Source: Aeromicrobium sp. | GTDB lineage: Bacteria; Actinomycetota; Actinomycetes; Propionibacteriales; Nocardioidaceae | Assembly (NCBI GenBank): GCA_025964895.1 | Contig: JAOPXY010000188.1 | Coordinates: 1-32,771, forward strand | DNA length: 32,771 bases | Direction of reading: 5' to 3' | In this document: positions 14,824 to 23,182 of the stretch, in pieces | How the letters are laid out: each line of letters begins with the position of its first letter | How positions within the stretch are numbered: the stretch's first letter is position 1 | Program-made: the position numbers and the translations under genes | Notes under the pieces: generated by a model | Seen by the model: only the letters and a program-made list of their open reading frames with translations | What the model was told of the DNA's origin: nothing | Databases searched by the model: none

Positions 14824-16014
14824 CTACTTCTGGGGGACGCGCAGGATCAGCGCATCGCCCTGGCCGCCACCACCGCACAGGGCGGCGACGCCGGTGCCGC
14901 CGCCTCGACGTCCCAGCTCGAGGGCCAGGTGCAGCGCGATGCGGGCGCCGCTGGCACCGATGGGGTGGCCCAGGGCGATCGCGCCACCGTTGACGTTCAC
15001 GATGTCGTCACTGATGCCCAGCTGCGCGGTGCTGGCGAGGCCGACGGCCGCGAACGCCTCGTTGATCTCGACCAGGTCCAGATCGGCGGGCGTGATGCCC
15101 TCCTTGCGGCAGGCCAGCTCGATCGCGTTGGCCGGCTGGCTCTGCAGGCTCGAGTCGGGGCCCGCGACGGTGCCCGCGGCGCCGATCTCCGCGATCCACG
15201 TCAGGCCCAGCTCCTCGGCCTTGGCCTTGCTCATGACGACGACCGCGGCGGCGCCGTCGGAGATCTGGCTGGCCGAGCCGGCTGTGATGGTGCCGTCCTT
15301 GTCGAAGGCGGGACGCAGCTTGCCGAGCGACTCGGTCGTCGTGTCGCCGCGCACGCCCTCGTCGGCGGAGACGACGACCGGGTCGCCCTTGCGGCTGGGG
15401 ATCTCGACGGGGACGATCTCGTCGTCGAAGACGCCGTTCTTCTGCGCCACGGCTGCCTTCTGGTGCGACGCGGCGCTGAAGGCGTCCTGCTGCTCGCGCG
15501 TGTAGCTCTGGATGTCCTGGTTGATCTGCTCGGTGAGACTGCCCATCGCCTGATCGGTCAGCGCGTCCCACAGCCCGTCGTAGGCCATGTGGTCGGTGAG
15601 CTTGGTGTCGCCGTACTTGGTGCCCTCGCGCGATCCGAGGAGCATGTGCGGGGCCTGCGTCATCGACTCCTGGCCGCCCGCGACGACGATGTCGTACTCG
15701 CCCGCGCGGATCAGCTGGTCGGCCAGCGCGATCGCGTTGATGCCCGACAGGCACACCTTGTTGATCGTCAGCGCGGGGACGTCGAGGGGGATGCCGCCCT
15801 TGTGCGCGGCCTGGCGGGCGGGGATCTGACCCGCGCCGGCCTGCAGCACCTGGCCCATGATGACGTACTCGACCTGGTCGCCCGAGACGCCGGCTCGCTC
15901 GAGGGCGCTCTTGATCGCAAGCCCTCCGAGGTCGGACCCGGAGAGGGACTTGAGACCGCCGAGGAGGCGGCCGATCGGGGTGCGTGCGCCGGCGACGATG
16001 ACGGACTGGGTCAT
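14824..16014 (-). CDS. Acetyl-CoA C-acetyltransferase (thiolase)
   Basis: 396-residue thiolase: condenses two acetyl-CoA to acetoacetyl-CoA, or the reverse. The catalytic set is complete: Cys88 in INKVCLSG, the NEAFA motif, His350 in [16 protein letters not shown] and Cys380 in ALCGGGGQG. Length and motifs fit the biosynthetic AtoB/PhaA type. ATG 16014 has AAGGAG at 6-nt spacing. It heads a unit with meaB. Its promoter region, shared with the divergent epimerase gene, contains a GTTAC-N6-GTAAA element overlapping a -10, as at ccr and ecm. Confidence 0.95.
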   Translation of the reverse strand: MTQSVIVAGARTPIGRLLGGLKSLSGSDLGGLAIKSALERAGVSGDQVEYVIMGQVLQAGAGQIPARQAAHKGGIPLDVPALTINKVCLSGINAIALADQLIRAGEYDIVVAGGQESMTQAPHMLLGSREGTKYGDTKLTDHMAYDGLWDALTDQAMGSLTEQINQDIQSYTREQQDAFSAASHQKAAVAQKNGVFDDEIVPVEIPSRKGDPVVVSADEGVRGDTTTESLGKLRPAFDKDGTITAGSASQISDGAAAVVVMSKAKAEELGLTWIAEIGAAGTVAGPDSSLQSQPANAIELACRKEGITPADLDLVEINEAFAAVGLASTAQLGISDDIVNVNGGAIALGHPIGASGARIALHLALELGRRGGGTGVAALCGGGGQGDALILRVPQK

Positions 16015-16058
16015 GGGGGCTCCTTGAGAACTGGCTCCGAAACAACGGAGGACCCTTC

Positions 16059-16078
16059 ACTTTACTCAGAGGTAACGT
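16059..16078 (-). promoter_or_regulatory. GTTAC-N6-GTAAA element over the thiolase -10
   Basis: On the minus strand GTTAC (16076-16072) and GTAAA (16065-16061) are separated by 6 nt; the arms extend to 7 bp with one mismatch. The right arm contains TAAAGT (16064-16059), a fitting -10 about 45 nt before the start codon. The same arrangement occurs before ccr and ecm. Confidence 0.6.
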
Positions 16079-16131
16079 CAGGTCCAGCCGGTTGTGGTCC
16101 GGATCACTCGGCGGCCCCGAACGGTGTGCCC

Positions 16132-16137
16132 TACCCT
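16132..16137 (+). promoter_or_regulatory. -10 hexamer of the leaderless epimerase gene
   Basis: TACCCT lies 7 nt before ATG 16145 and no Shine-Dalgarno is present. Confidence 0.55.
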
Positions 16138-16144
16138 CGTCTGC

Positions 16145-16594
16145 ATGACGACCCCGCTGGTCCCCGACCACCTGCTCCTGACGATCGACCACGTCGGCAT
16201 CGCCGTGCCCGACCTCGACGACGCCCTCGAGTTCTACGCCTCCACGTTCGGCCTGCACTCGGTCCACGAGGAGGTCAACGAGGAGCAGGGCGTCCGCGAG
16301 GCCATGCTCGCCGTGGGCGACTCCGACACCCGCATCCAGCTGCTGGCCCCGCTCAGCGAGGAGTCGACGATCGCCAAGTTCATCGCCCGCAACGGACAGG
16401 GCATCCAGCAGCTGGCCTACCGCGTCGCCGACATCGAGGCCGTCTCGGCGATTCTGCGCGACCGCGGCGTCCGGCTGCTCTACGACGCCCCCAAGCGCGG
16501 GACGTCCGACTCGAAGGTCAACTTCGTCCACCCGAAGGACGCCGGCGGCGTGCTGGTCGAGCTCGTCGAGCCCGCCAAGGACACGTCGCACTGA
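16145..16594 (+). CDS. mce: Methylmalonyl-CoA (ethylmalonyl-CoA) epimerase
   Basis: 149-residue VOC-fold enzyme that interconverts (2R)- and (2S)-methylmalonyl-CoA; the same enzyme class epimerises ethylmalonyl-CoA in the ethylmalonyl-CoA pathway. The metal and catalytic positions are recognisable in IDHVGIAVPDLDDAL, then IQLLAPL, GIQQLAYRVADIEA and the final VLVELVEP. The start at 16145 gives MTTPLVPDHLLLTIDHVG and fits a leaderless promoter; the earlier in-frame start at 16094 would be longer than the family norm. It diverges from the thiolase gene, with which it shares a promoter region, and converges on the hypothetical gene at 16611. Confidence 0.92.
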   Translation: MTTPLVPDHLLLTIDHVGIAVPDLDDALEFYASTFGLHSVHEEVNEEQGVREAMLAVGDSDTRIQLLAPLSEESTIAKFIARNGQGIQQLAYRVADIEAVSAILRDRGVRLLYDAPKRGTSDSKVNFVHPKDAGGVLVELVEPAKDTSH

Positions 16595-16610
16595 GCGACC
16601 GACGCGAGGG

Positions 16611-17354
16611 TCAGCCGCGCGAGGCCGCTGGCAGGTCGACCTGGGCGACGACGTCGACGACAGGTTCGTCGGCGGCGCGCTGGACCACCCAGCGCTGTCC
16701 GGCATCCGAGCCGCACACCGTCATCGGCTCGCCCGGGGCGACGCAGCCGAGATTCAGCACCCCGTCCTGGTCGATCTCCAAGCGGCTCATGACGTCTCGC
16801 GTCCCGTGAACCGCCAAGGGTGTCAACAGCGCCAGGGCTCGACCGGGCGCCGAGGGCTGCGCCGTCTTGACCGCTCCCTCGACGGAGTACGACAGCACGA
16901 CCGACCGGGTCGGTTGCCGGAACGACAGGGTGCGGGTCTGGCCCTCCACGAGCGGGCTGGTGAGCACCGACGCCACCTGGCCGTCGATCCGCAGGCGCAG
17001 GTCGTCGATGCGCGGGTGGAACGGTGAGGTCGGGCCGCGTCGGGCGGGGACCGACACGGTGAGGTGCGATCGGGGCCTGGCGAAGGAGATGCGCTGCAGC
17101 ACGTCGACCGAGCCGTCCGTGCCGACCTGAGCCGCCGACCGCACCCACGGCAGCCGTGCGGTCACGTCCTCCTGGTCTCCCGAGAGGCGCCAGAGGCCGA
17201 ACACCACCGTCGCGATGATCGCGTACACCAGCACGACCGCCCCATCGTGCCGTCGGGCCTGGACCGGCGACCCGTGCGCCACCGCGTCCGGCAGGGCGCC
17301 CTGCCGGACGGCGTCGTCGGGTGGTGCCCCGACATGCTGCTCGTCCTGCGTCAC
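16611..17354 (-). CDS. Hypothetical single-span membrane protein
   Basis: About 247 residues from GTG 17354 (VTQDEQHVG); a GTG at 17369 is also in frame. GGGGGG lies 7 nt before 17354. A short N-terminal region with many Gln, His and Asp is followed by one membrane span (VVLVYAIIATVVFGLWRL) and an extracellular-type, beta-rich domain with two cysteines (LGCVAPGEPMTVCG) that may pair. No family recognised. Convergent with the epimerase gene (16-bp gap) and divergent from the DUF4397 gene. Confidence 0.62.
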   Translation of the reverse strand: MTQDEQHVGAPPDDAVRQGALPDAVAHGSPVQARRHDGAVVLVYAIIATVVFGLWRLSGDQEDVTARLPWVRSAAQVGTDGSVDVLQRISFARPRSHLTVSVPARRGPTSPFHPRIDDLRLRIDGQVASVLTSPLVEGQTRTLSFRQPTRSVVLSYSVEGAVKTAQPSAPGRALALLTPLAVHGTRDVMSRLEIDQDGVLNLGCVAPGEPMTVCGSDAGQRWVVQRAADEPVVDVVAQVDLPAASRG

Positions 17355-17463
17355 CACGGCGCCCCCCACTGCTCCACCGAGCGTCTCACCGAACCGAGGC
17401 CGCCACGAGGGTCCCTGCCGAAATCGGGACGTTCGTACCAGTGACGTCCGGACACGCCCTTCC

Positions 17464-17469
17464 TAGACT
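17464..17469 (+). promoter_or_regulatory. Probable -10 for the DUF4397-sortase unit
   Basis: TAGACT, with a TGACGT 16 nt upstream as a possible -35, about 55 nt before the ATG at 17525. The rest of the 170-bp divergent region shows no further clear site. Confidence 0.35.
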
Positions 17470-17524
17470 CGGACGTGGTTCAGGGGGCCACCATGCACGA
17501 CGACGCATCGAGGTGACCCGAGCC

Positions 17525-18412
17525 ATGACGACGACATCGACGACCGGCACGACGTTGCGAGCCCTGACGACCGGTCTCGTGCTGGCTCTTCTGGCGACGC
17601 TGGCCGTGACGCCCGCCATCAGCGGTTCGGCAGCCTCCGCGGCCGCGACCAACGAGGTCTTCATCGTGCAGGGCGTGCCCGAGTCGGAGGTAGACGTCCA
17701 GATCGACGGCCGCGAGATCGAGAGCTCGGTGCGGGCGGGTGCCGTCGTCGGACCGCTGGTCCTTCCGGCCGGTCAGCACGACGCCACCTTCACGTCCGGC
17801 GACTGGACCGTGACGACGTCGTTCGAGATCGACGGACCCAGTACCGACGTGGTCCTCCACTGGCCGGCCGATCCGACCCAGCAGCCCGAGACCACCGTGT
17901 TCACCAACGACGTCGGGCCGGTCGCGGCCGGCAAGGGACGTCTGACGGTGGCCCACACGGCGGTCGTGCCACCGGCCGACGTGCGCGTCGACGGCAAGGT
18001 GCTGTTCGCGAACATCGCGAACGGGGAGTTCGTCACGGCCGAGGTGCCGGCCGACACGTATCCCGTCGACATCGTGCCGACCGGCGGGACGTCCCCACTG
18101 CTCGGACCCGTCGACCTCGACGTCAAGGCCGGCTCGCTCACCCGGGTCTTCGCGATCGGGCAGCCGCGGGCGGGCAGCATGGACGCCGTCGTCCAGGTGG
18201 TGTCGTTGGACCGGTCAGGATCGGGTCGTCCGACCGCTATCCGCGCGGGCACGGCCGGACTCGTCGCACCCGGCCACCACCAAGACGCCGAGCAGGGAAC
18301 GCAGCCGTTGGGTGCGGCGGTCGGCGTGCTGGCGGCGGTGCTCGGCGTGGCGACGGTGCTCGGCGTGGCGACGGCGCGCATCGGCACGGAGCGGCGCCGG
18401 ACCGTCCGGTGA
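17525..18412 (+). CDS. Secreted DUF4397 surface protein with C-terminal anchor
   Basis: 295 residues. A signal peptide (hydrophobic about 14-34, then SGSAASAAAT) is followed by a beta-rich DUF4397-like domain with repeats of the type VPESEVDVQIDG and VPPADVRVDGKVLFANI. The C-terminus has a hydrophobic span (GAAVGVLAAVLGVATVLGVA) and a basic tail ARIGTERRRTVR, the layout of a sortase substrate, but no LPxTG; the residues before the span are GLVAPGHHQ. The ATG lies behind GAGGTGA. The sortase gene starts 4 nt after the stop, so this is probably its dedicated substrate or partner. Confidence 0.82.
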   Translation: MTTTSTTGTTLRALTTGLVLALLATLAVTPAISGSAASAAATNEVFIVQGVPESEVDVQIDGREIESSVRAGAVVGPLVLPAGQHDATFTSGDWTVTTSFEIDGPSTDVVLHWPADPTQQPETTVFTNDVGPVAAGKGRLTVAHTAVVPPADVRVDGKVLFANIANGEFVTAEVPADTYPVDIVPTGGTSPLLGPVDLDVKAGSLTRVFAIGQPRAGSMDAVVQVVSLDRSGSGRPTAIRAGTAGLVAPGHHQDAEQGTQPLGAAVGVLAAVLGVATVLGVATARIGTERRRTVR

Positions 18413-18416
18413 CCTG

Positions 18417-19070
18417 ATGCGGCCCGGCCACCCGTCACGGAGGTGGTGGCGGGCCGTCGTGCTCCTGGCGGCACTCGCCGTCGCGTCAGTCGTCGCGGTC
18501 CTGGTCCCACAGGCACCCGCCCGGGAGGGCGACCGGCCCGCCCCTGCTCGCGCCGCAGGTCCCCCGGCCGGCGTCGGGCGACAAGCGGCGTCGCAGGTCG
18601 TGCCCCGGCGTCCCGAGGCGGTGCGGCTGCCCAGCGGCGCCTCGATGCCGGTGGACGTCGTGGCGACGGGCGGCGACGGGGTGCTCGATCTCCCCCCGGG
18701 CATCGACCGGGCGGGGTGGTGGGACGGAGGATCGCGGATCGGCGATCCGTTCGGCACTATCGTTCTCGCTGCCCACGTCGACTCGATCACCGACGGGATC
18801 GGTCCGTTCGCCGAGCTCCTGCGCGCCCGTCCCGGCCAGCGCGTTCGTCTTGCGGGCTCCGGAGCCGCGCAGGAGTTCGAGATCGTGTCGGTGCGGCTCA
18901 CCCCCCGGGCATCACTGTCGCGCCAGGCCTCCATCTTCTCGGTGCGGGGGCCGCTGCGACTGGTCCTCATCACCTGCGCAGGCCCGTTCGACGCCGATCG
19001 TGGCGGCTATCGCGACAACCTGATCGCGGTCGCGAGCCCCGTCGGCCGTCGGCGCGCGTCGCTCGAATGA
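18417..19070 (+). CDS. Class F sortase
   Basis: 217-residue membrane-anchored transpeptidase. An N-terminal span (about 12-31) is followed by a Pro/Ala-rich linker and the sortase barrel with His120 in LAAHVDS, Cys187 in LITCAGPFD and Arg199 in GGYRDN, the complete catalytic triad. Class F sortases of actinobacteria cut LPxTG-like or divergent signals and attach proteins to the wall. Starts 4 nt after the DUF4397 stop, so it is translated with it. Confidence 0.9.
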   Translation: MRPGHPSRRWWRAVVLLAALAVASVVAVLVPQAPAREGDRPAPARAAGPPAGVGRQAASQVVPRRPEAVRLPSGASMPVDVVATGGDGVLDLPPGIDRAGWWDGGSRIGDPFGTIVLAAHVDSITDGIGPFAELLRARPGQRVRLAGSGAAQEFEIVSVRLTPRASLSRQASIFSVRGPLRLVLITCAGPFDADRGGYRDNLIAVASPVGRRRASLE

Positions 19071-19105
19071 GTGCTGGATCACACCGGTGGCGGGTGCCGC
19101 TCCAC

Positions 19106-19123
19106 GTTACGGCTCGGTAACAT
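19106..19123 (+). promoter_or_regulatory. GTTAC-N6-GTAAC element over the ccr -10
   Basis: GTTAC (19106-19110) and GTAAC (19117-19121) are separated by GGCTCG. The right arm begins TAACAT (19118-19123), a good -10, about 31 nt before the GTG start. The thiolase and ecm promoters show the same arrangement. Confidence 0.65.
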
Positions 19124-19153
19124 CGCCGAGATATCTACCTGGAGGTACCACCC

Positions 19154-20491
19154 GTGCAGCAGATACTCGATGCCATCCTCGCCGGCGACACAGCCCCCGA
19201 GGACTTCGCGTCCATCGCCCTTCCCGACTCATATAAGGGCATCACCGTCCACAAGGACGAGGTCGACATGTTCGAAGGACTGGCGAGCCGCGACAAGGAC
19301 CCGCGCAAGAGCCTGCACCTCGACGACGTGCCGATCCCCGAGCTTGCGCCGGGCGAGGCGCTCGTGGCCGTCATGGCCAGCGCGATCAACTACAACACGG
19401 TGTGGACGTCCATCTTCGAGCCCGTCTCGACCTTCAGCTTCCTGGAGCGCTACGGCCGCCTGTCGGAGTACACCAAGCGCCACGACCTGCCGTACCACGT
19501 CGTCGGCTCGGACCTCGCCGGCGTCGTGCTGCGCACCGGACCCGGCGTCAACCTCTGGAAGGCCGGTCAGGAGGTCGTCGCCCACTGCCTGTCGGTCGAG
19601 CTCGAGAGCCCCGACGGCCACGACGACACGATGATGGACCCCCAGCAGCGCATCTGGGGCTTCGAGACCAACTTCGGCGGCCTCGCCCAGCTGGCCATCG
19701 TCAAGTCCAACCAGCTGCTGCCCAAGCCCGCCCACCTGACGTGGGAGGAGGCCGCGAGCCCCGGCCTCGTGAACGCGACCGCGTACCGCCAGCTGGTGTC
19801 GAAGAACGGCGCCAACATGAAGCAGGGCGACGTCGTGCTGATCTGGGGCGCCTCGGGAGGCCTGGGCTCGTACGCGACGCAGATGGCCCTCAACGGCGGA
19901 GCCATCCCGGTGTGCGTCGTCTCGTCGCCAGAGAAGGCCGAGATCGTCCGCTCGCTCGGCGCCGAGCACGTCATCGACCGTTCCGCCGAGGGCTACCGGT
20001 TCTGGAAGGACGAGAACACCCAGGACCCGAAGGAGTGGCAGCGGTTCGGCAAGAAGATCCGCGAGCTGACCGGTGGCGAGGATCCCGACATCGTGTTCGA
20101 GCACCCGGGCCGCGAGACCTTCGGAGCCTCCGTCTACGTGACCCGCAAGGGCGGGACGATCATCACGTGCGCGTCGACCTCCGGCTACATGCACCAGTAC
20201 GACAACCGGTACCTCTGGATGAACCTCAAGAACATCAAGAGCTCGCACTTCGCGAACTACCGCGAGGCATACGAGGCAAACCGGTTGATCGACAAGGGAC
20301 TCGTCCACCCGACCCTGTCGCGCGTCTACTCGTTGGCCGACACGGGCCAGGCCGCGCTCGACGTGCACCACAACCTGCACCAGGGCAAGGTCGGGGTGCT
20401 CTGCCTGGCTCCCGAGGAGGGTCTCGGCGTGCGGGACGAGGAGAAGCGGGCCAAGCACATCGTCGAGATCAACCGCTTCCGCGGCGTGTAG
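19154..20491 (+). CDS. ccrA: Crotonyl-CoA carboxylase/reductase
   Basis: 445-residue MDR-superfamily enzyme: NADPH-dependent reductive carboxylation of crotonyl-CoA to (2S)-ethylmalonyl-CoA. Landmarks: ASAINYNTVWTSIFEP near residue 80, YHVVGSDLAGVV, NFGGLAQLAIVKSNQLLPKP, and the Rossmann signature IWGASGGLGSYATQMA. The C-terminal HFANYREAYEAN belongs to the substrate/CO2 region of the family. Length is typical. GTG 19154 is chosen for GGAGGT upstream. It ends in a strong terminator and stands alone. Besides C2 assimilation, such enzymes supply ethylmalonyl-CoA for polyketides; the nearby ecm, epimerase and ATR genes favour the assimilation role. Confidence 0.95.
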   Translation: MQQILDAILAGDTAPEDFASIALPDSYKGITVHKDEVDMFEGLASRDKDPRKSLHLDDVPIPELAPGEALVAVMASAINYNTVWTSIFEPVSTFSFLERYGRLSEYTKRHDLPYHVVGSDLAGVVLRTGPGVNLWKAGQEVVAHCLSVELESPDGHDDTMMDPQQRIWGFETNFGGLAQLAIVKSNQLLPKPAHLTWEEAASPGLVNATAYRQLVSKNGANMKQGDVVLIWGASGGLGSYATQMALNGGAIPVCVVSSPEKAEIVRSLGAEHVIDRSAEGYRFWKDENTQDPKEWQRFGKKIRELTGGEDPDIVFEHPGRETFGASVYVTRKGGTIITCASTSGYMHQYDNRYLWMNLKNIKSSHFANYREAYEANRLIDKGLVHPTLSRVYSLADTGQAALDVHHNLHQGKVGVLCLAPEEGLGVRDEEKRAKHIVEINRFRGV

Positions 20492-20531
20492 GTCCGCTCG
20501 GCGAACTCCGTTCGACGAACTCTGCCTGCCA

Positions 20532-20572
20532 GCCGGGCCGCGACCCGTGTGGGTCGCGGCCCGGCTTCTTTT
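20532..20572 (+). terminator. Rho-independent terminator of ccrA
   Basis: A perfect 15-bp GC-rich stem (20532-20546 with 20551-20565), loop GTGT, followed by TTCTTTT. It isolates ccrA from the DivIVA-like gene. Confidence 0.92.
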
Positions 20573-20629
20573 CGGCGGGTAGGGTGAGCGATACAGACCA
20601 CTCCCCCTCTCTTCACGAATGGGATCAGC

Positions 20630-21787
20630 ATGTCCGACCAGCCCGGATTGTCCATCTTCGATGCGTCGTCGAGCCCGGCCGACGCGACGTTCCCCCTCGC
20701 GCGCCGCGGCGGATACGACAGCGATGCGGTCGATGCGTGGGTGCGCAACCAGTCCGCCGAGCTCCAGCGGGCGACCGAGGGCCTGAGGGCCGGCCAGAGC
20801 GAGATCGAGAGCCTGCGCGAGACGATCGAGAAGCTCCAGGAACGGGTCGAGACCGTCGAGACCCCGAGCTACACGGGGCTCGGCAACCACGCGGCGCAGC
20901 TGCTGGGCCTGGCCGAGCAGGAGGCCGAGGACGTCCGCAGCCGCGCCGTCCGCGAGGCCGACGAGCTGGTCAAGTCCGCCGAGGAGGAGGCCGTCCTCGT
21001 GCTCGCCGCCGCCCGACACGACGCCGAGCAGATGCGCGGCCAGGCCGTCGCCGAGCTCGAGGAGAAGCGCAAGCAGCTGCTCGAGGACGCCGAGGCGATG
21101 CACGCCGACGCCGTCGCCCACACCGAGGACCTGCGTGCGCAGGCCGAGCGCGAGGCCGCGCAGCTCAAGCTTGCCGCCGAGCAGGACTCCCAGAACATGC
21201 GCCTCGGCGCGACCCGCGAGGTCGAGCAGGCGCGCGCCGCCGCCGACCGCGAGGTCACCGAGGCCCGCCGCGTGCTCGCCGTCGAGAAGGAGCGGCTCGC
21301 CCGCGAGGCGTCCGAGAACCACGCCTCGGCCACCGAGCAGACCAGCAAGCTCGTCAAGGACGCCGAGACGCGCGCGACGGCGGCCGACGCCCGGGCCCGC
21401 GACATCATGGCGCAGGCCACGAAGTCCCGCGATGCCGCGATCGCCGACGCCGCCCGCCTGCTCGAGAACGCCAAGACCGAAGCGGCCCAGCTCGTCTCGG
21501 GCGCGAACGCCGAGGCGCAGAAGATCCGCACCACCGCCACGACCGAAGCCGAGCGCCAGACGCGTGTCCTGCGCGCCGAGGTCGAGGAGCTGCAGCGCCG
21601 CCGTGACGGCATCATGGCGCAGATGGGCCAGCTGCGCGACATCGTCGCGAGCTTCGCGCCCGATGCGAAGATCGACGCTCCGGACACGACCGAGGAATCC
21701 GACGACGCCGCCATCGCTGACGAGCCGGCCGACGACGATGCCACGACGGACGACGCCGAGACCACCGAGAAGGCCGAAAAGGCCTAG
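20630..21787 (+). CDS. DivIVA-domain coiled-coil protein (Scy/FilP-like)
   Basis: 385 residues. A short N-terminal DivIVA-like segment (FPLARRGGYDSDAVDAWVRNQ, about 21-40, shortened) is followed by a long Ala/Glu/Arg-rich coiled coil (about 45-345) and an acidic disordered tail. This plan matches actinobacterial polar-growth scaffolds and the proteins often annotated as cellulose-binding. In Streptomyces the related scy and filP genes lie near a methylmalonyl-CoA epimerase gene (from memory), which fits the neighbours here. Likely role: filament-forming scaffold at growing poles. ATG follows GGGAT weakly. Its stop codon shares a CTAG with the convergent hydrolase. Confidence 0.85.
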   Translation: MSDQPGLSIFDASSSPADATFPLARRGGYDSDAVDAWVRNQSAELQRATEGLRAGQSEIESLRETIEKLQERVETVETPSYTGLGNHAAQLLGLAEQEAEDVRSRAVREADELVKSAEEEAVLVLAAARHDAEQMRGQAVAELEEKRKQLLEDAEAMHADAVAHTEDLRAQAEREAAQLKLAAEQDSQNMRLGATREVEQARAAADREVTEARRVLAVEKERLAREASENHASATEQTSKLVKDAETRATAADARARDIMAQATKSRDAAIADAARLLENAKTEAAQLVSGANAEAQKIRTTATTEAERQTRVLRAEVEELQRRRDGIMAQMGQLRDIVASFAPDAKIDAPDTTEESDDAAIADEPADDDATTDDAETTEKAEKA

Positions 21788-22584
21788 CCCTGGTCGGCCG
21801 GCTGCACGGGCACGTCGGCGAAGGCCGCGACCGTGCGGTCGGCGTACGCCGAGGGGTCGGCACGGTCCATGGGGCCGTCCCACGTGTCCGGCAGCGGCAG
21901 CGGCACCGACGGGGCGAGCCGGTGCGTGATCTCGTCCAGCACCCGCTCCGCGGACCCCACCCACAGGTGCTTGGCACCGTCGACCGCGATCACCTCGGCC
22001 TGCGGGATCGCGGCGAAGCGCTCGCGCGCCTCCGGCGGTCGCAGGTAGTCGTCGAGCTCGGGCACGAGCGCCGTCAGCGGACGTCCGGAGTCGGCCCAGG
22101 CCGCGAGGTGCTCGGGCCTGGAGTAGCGCAGCGGCGGGGACAGCAGGATCGCGCCCTCGACGGACGGCTCGAGGCCGTACATCAGCGTCAGGTCGGTGCC
22201 GAACGACCAGCCGACCAGCCAGATGTGCGGCAGGTCGGCGAACTCGGCGTGCTCGACCGCCGCGGCGACGTCGAACCGCTCCCCCACACCGTTGTCGAAC
22301 GTGCCCTCGCTGGTGCCCTGCACGCTCGACGTGCCGCGGGTGTTGAACCGCAGCACCGCGATGCCGGCCAGGGCGGGCAGGCGGTACGACGCCTTGCGGA
22401 ACAGGTGGCTGTCCATCATGCCCCCGTGCGTCGGCAGCGGGTGCACGCAGATCATCGTCGCGACCGGGTCGCGGTCGAGCGGCAGCGCGAGCTCGCCGAC
22501 GAGGCGCAGGCCGTCGGCGGTCTCGAGCGTGACGTCCTCCCGCCGGGCGGGGAGGACGGAGTTGCCGCGGATGCGTTCGGTCAT
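21784..22584 (-). CDS. Alpha/beta hydrolase
   Basis: 266 residues. The fold is clear: beta-strand and oxyanion region TMICVHPLPTHGG, nucleophile elbow VGWSFGTD with Ser127, and a C-terminal VDGAKHLW carrying the probable catalytic His near 207. The acid may be in VPELDDYL. The HPLPTHGGMMDS loop is typical of the dienelactone-hydrolase/YsgB-like intracellular esterases; the substrate is unknown. ATG 22584 lies 12 bp after the zinc-site gene on the same strand, so the two probably form a unit. A CTAG at 21784-21787 serves as stop codon for both this gene and the convergent DivIVA-like gene. Confidence 0.87.
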   Translation of the reverse strand: MTERIRGNSVLPARREDVTLETADGLRLVGELALPLDRDPVATMICVHPLPTHGGMMDSHLFRKASYRLPALAGIAVLRFNTRGTSSVQGTSEGTFDNGVGERFDVAAAVEHAEFADLPHIWLVGWSFGTDLTLMYGLEPSVEGAILLSPPLRYSRPEHLAAWADSGRPLTALVPELDDYLRPPEARERFAAIPQAEVIAVDGAKHLWVGSAERVLDEITHRLAPSVPLPLPDTWDGPMDRADPSAYADRTVAAFADVPVQPADQG

Positions 22585-22596
22585 GGTGAGGGGTTC

Positions 22597-22863
22597 CTAG
22601 TGCTTCCTGGCCCAGCACGCGGTGTGCCAGTGCCGTCGTTCGTCGATCGCCGCGTCGCTGAGCAGCGCCTTCTCCACCGGCCAGGCGACGACGTGCGCGA
22701 GGCCGCGGCCGATGAGCTGGGAGCACCCGGGACAGCGATAGTCCTTCGTGGCCGACCCCCGGGTCGGCCGGACGAACCAGTCACGGTCGGCCTTGCGCTC
22801 CTGCGTCTCGGGGCTCGCCCGCAGCGGTGGCGTCGCCGGGCGGGCAACACGTCGGCGGGGCAT
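22597..22863 (-). CDS. Small zinc-ribbon-like protein (88 aa)
   Basis: Conserved actinobacterial small protein of unknown function. After a basic, disordered start it reads WFVRPTRGSATKDYRCPGCS, then HVVAWP and RRHWHTACW. CxxC plus the later His and Cys form a plausible zinc site. Homologues that I recall have the same YRCPGC and HWHTACW blocks. The ATG is leaderless-type: TAGACT lies 6 nt before it, and its first three bases are the stop codon of the gene upstream. Confidence 0.8.
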   Translation of the reverse strand: MPRRRVARPATPPLRASPETQERKADRDWFVRPTRGSATKDYRCPGCSQLIGRGLAHVVAWPVEKALLSDAAIDERRHWHTACWARKH

Positions 22864-22869
22864 GCGGCC

Positions 22870-22875
22870 AGTCTA
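22870..22875 (-). promoter_or_regulatory. -10 hexamer of the zinc-site gene
   Basis: TAGACT on the minus strand, 6 nt before ATG 22863. Its TAG is also the stop codon of the 74-residue membrane protein gene. Confidence 0.5.
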
Positions 22876-23097
22876 CGGTCCGAGCCACCGCGCGAGGTCG
22901 ACGATCCAGGCCGTGGCCGCGGCGGGACCGGCCGTCACGGCGGCGCCGGTCGGGTCGAGCCGCGGCGGCGGGAGCGTCCCGTACCGCGAGTCGAAGGCGT
23001 CGAGCGCCACGACGACGATCAGCACGGCGGCGGCCAGCACCAGGGTCAGGACGCGGAGGTGCCGCGCGGTCGCGGCGACATGGCGTGCCAGCGTCAT
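22873..23097 (-). CDS. Small single-span membrane protein (74 aa)
   Basis: ATG 23097 follows a strong AAAGGAG at 5-nt spacing. The protein has a basic N-terminus (ARHVAATARHLR), one membrane span (about 16-34, VLTLVLAAAVLIVVVALDA) and an outer Pro/Ala-rich segment ending in WIVDLARWLGP. No family recognised. It lies between the 3-hydroxybutyryl-CoA dehydrogenase gene (beyond a hairpin) and the zinc-site gene. Confidence 0.6.
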   Translation of the reverse strand: MTLARHVAATARHLRVLTLVLAAAVLIVVVALDAFDSRYGTLPPPRLDPTGAAVTAGPAAATAWIVDLARWLGP

Positions 23098-23137
23098 GAC
23101 CGCTCCTTTCCAGATCGGTCCCCCCCGGGAACAGCAA

Positions 23138-23168
23138 CGAGGCCGGCACCCAGGGGTTACCGGCCTCG
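23138..23168 (-). terminator. Terminator-like hairpin after the dehydrogenase gene
   Basis: A 9-bp stem CGAGGCCGG/CCGGCCTCG with a 13-nt loop, 15 bp past the dehydrogenase stop. Only a weak T-rich stretch (TTGCTGTT) follows on the minus strand. Confidence 0.55.
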
Positions 23169-23182
23169 CTCAGCGGACGTCG

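Noticed and set aside
18336..18372. Two 18-nt tandem copies as a possible regulatory repeat
   Set aside because: They encode VLGVAT twice within the C-terminal membrane span of the DUF4397 protein, a normal hydrophobic repeat.
19229..22726. Very long open frame on the - strand
   Set aside because: It is antisense to ccrA and the DivIVA-like gene and in another frame of the hydrolase; composition is that of a GC-driven shadow.
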